A DNA stretch of 64,000 nucleotides from Phallusia mammillata. Its lineage: Eukaryota > Chordata > Ascidiacea > Phlebobranchia > Ascidiidae. The notes under the pieces were generated by a model that worked only from the letters and a program-made list of their open reading frames with translations, was not told the DNA's origin and did no database searches. Every line of letters begins with the position of its first letter. Position 1 is the stretch's first letter. The position numbers and the translations under genes were made by a program. The DNA lies in contig QLIY01000133.1 in assembly GCA_003260075.1 (NCBI GenBank), positions 68,989 to 132,988 of the forward strand. Direction: 5' to 3'. This document shows positions 62,935 through 64,000 of the stretch, one piece after another.

Positions 62935-63345
62935 CCGAAAGTCCAAACAGAATTGAAGGCGGGCCCGAAATTCAAACCCGAACCAGAATCATTTTTGAGG
63001 AACCCGTTTAGGCCCAAAAATTTGATTGAGGCCTATAATAATAAAGACATACACAATGGACAATAAAATGGGCTAAACAAGACGTTTTAGCGCTGTCGGG
63101 CATTAGGTTATATCCAGCAACTAGCTACTTAGCTAGGTTATTTGTAGTTTAAAAATTACTGAATCCGGCCCATAAATGCCGAACACATTTACAACTCTGA
63201 GCCAAAAAACCCATAGTTTGTAAAAAAAAATGGTGCGAAAGTAAGGCCAAATGTGAATTTAGGCCCAAATCTCCAAACCAAACTTTGTTTAGTCAAACAA
63301 GCTCAAAAAGCCCGGGCATAACTTTGTTTGGAAAGTCTGGCCTGG
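62935..63345 (-). repeat. GGCC-rich interspersed repeat, copy 3
   Basis: The minus-strand order is CCGGGCTTTTTGAGC, GCTAAGTAGCTAGTTGC, CCTAATGCCCGACAGCGC, TTGTCCATTGTG, AGGCCTCAATCAAAT, TTGGGCCTAAACGGG, CTCAAAAATGATTCTGG. This is the full order seen at 19.05-19.39 kb. Confidence 0.7.
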
Positions 63346-63589
63346 ACTGTATTTCATCACTTGACTTTCTCACGGCACCAAATTTATTTTTTTAGCCCTG
63401 AAATAATTTATTATCACGGAAGTACGTAAACTTGTGACGCAAGTGTGGCACAATTATAGGCTGGGTTGCCATCGACATGGAACTCGAAATAAGGACACAA
63501 GAACAATTGGACTTTCATATCAACGAAACAAACGTTTTTGAACAAATCTTTGCATTGATACGAGCCTTGACATATCACGTGTCATTTTT

Positions 63590-63785
63590 TTTTTTGCCAG
63601 GAACAATGTGTTCCAGCAACTTCTTGTTCGTACAAAATAATTCGTGCATCTCAAGACAGCCCAGGTCTAGGTTTACTTTTAGGGGGGGGGGATTTTGCCA
63701 GGAACAATGTGTTCCAGCAACTTCTTGTTCGTAGAAAATAATTCGTGCATCTCAAGACAGCCCAGGTCTAGGTTTACTTTTAGAA
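63590..63785. other. G-run join between two ~90-base copies
   Basis: Ten G at 63682-63691 separate two copies from TTTTGCCAGGAACAATG to GGTTTACTTTTAG that differ by about one base. Confidence 0.75.
63601..63665 (+). CDS. Candidate internal exon of an unknown secreted-type protein
   Basis: A strong polypyrimidine tract and CAG (ending 63600) precede a 65-base segment that ends at CCCAG|GTCTAG. One frame reads EQCVPATSCSYKIIRASQDS. The segment is repeated right of the G run (63682-63691). Upstream, an ATG at 63477 opens a 34-codon frame (MELEIRTQEQLDFHINETNV...), but the gap between the two is too short for an intron. Treat as a weak candidate for a gene running off the right edge. Confidence 0.2.
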
Positions 63786-63876
63786 GGGATTTGACTTCTA
63801 ATTGTTAAAAATTAGACAAATAAGGAAATCAAAAACAAGGACAGTTCTTAGAAATAAGGACAAAAACTTTTTCTAA

Positions 63877-63914
<38 letters not shown>
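63877..63914. other. 38-base poly-G placeholder
   Basis: Uninterrupted G run with unrelated flanks near the right edge, same character as the other long runs. Confidence 0.75.
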
Positions 63915-63915
<1 letters not shown>

Positions 63916-64000
63916 TTATAGGTTTAACATTTATTTTACCGACAATTCTCAATGGTAGAATACACAAAGATTAAAACTTTCTGCAGGAAGTTGAAAAATA

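Overview
This is an invertebrate nuclear genome window, very probably from the ascidian Ciona intestinalis/C. robusta. The most specific evidence is the cionin peptide (NYYGWMDF followed by GKR) in the three-exon gene at 56.45-60.19 kb. Cionin is the sulfated CCK/gastrin-like peptide first isolated from this animal. AT-rich DNA, short introns, intron-bearing animal genes and many small repeats fit that assignment.

Five genes are well supported. (1) 12.18-16.66 kb, + strand: an NR4A-type (Nurr1/Nur77/Hr38) orphan nuclear receptor in eight exons, with a TATA and CRE-bearing promoter near 11.0-11.25 kb. (2) 33.20-42.34 kb, + strand: a WDR86-like WD40-repeat protein in ten exons, with a putative N-myristoylation start and a long C-terminal extension. 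(3) 43.63-46.50 kb, - strand: RRP8 (nucleomethylin), a nucleolar rRNA methyltransferase, in six exons. (4) 47.14-49.03 kb, + strand: an intronless heat-inducible HSP70 behind a textbook heat-shock element array, head to head with RRP8. (5) 56.45-60.19 kb, + strand: the cionin precursor. The genes do not form a pathway. The RRP8/HSP70 pair shares a short divergent promoter region.

The rest (0.2-11 kb, 18.3-33.1 kb, 49.4-56.2 kb, 60.3-63.9 kb and the larger introns) has no convincing protein gene but is rich in repeats. There are hAT-type MITEs with 8-bp target duplications, one nested inside another. A GGCC-rich interspersed family is present in both orientations. A degenerate minisatellite lies near 54.5 kb. 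Several short elements carry a hammerhead-ribozyme core; the copy at 54.3 kb is complete enough to be potentially active and resembles the minimal type I hammerheads of Penelope-like elements and retrozymes.

The assembly itself needs a warning. There are 17 runs of 10 or more G and none of C, plus one 216-bp N gap. Most short G runs sit between two near-identical, slightly divergent copies of 45-115 bp, and the long ones replace sequence, including coding sequence in NR4A and WDR86. They look like gap placeholders written in scaffold orientation, not biology. Glycine or proline tracts predicted from them are artefacts.
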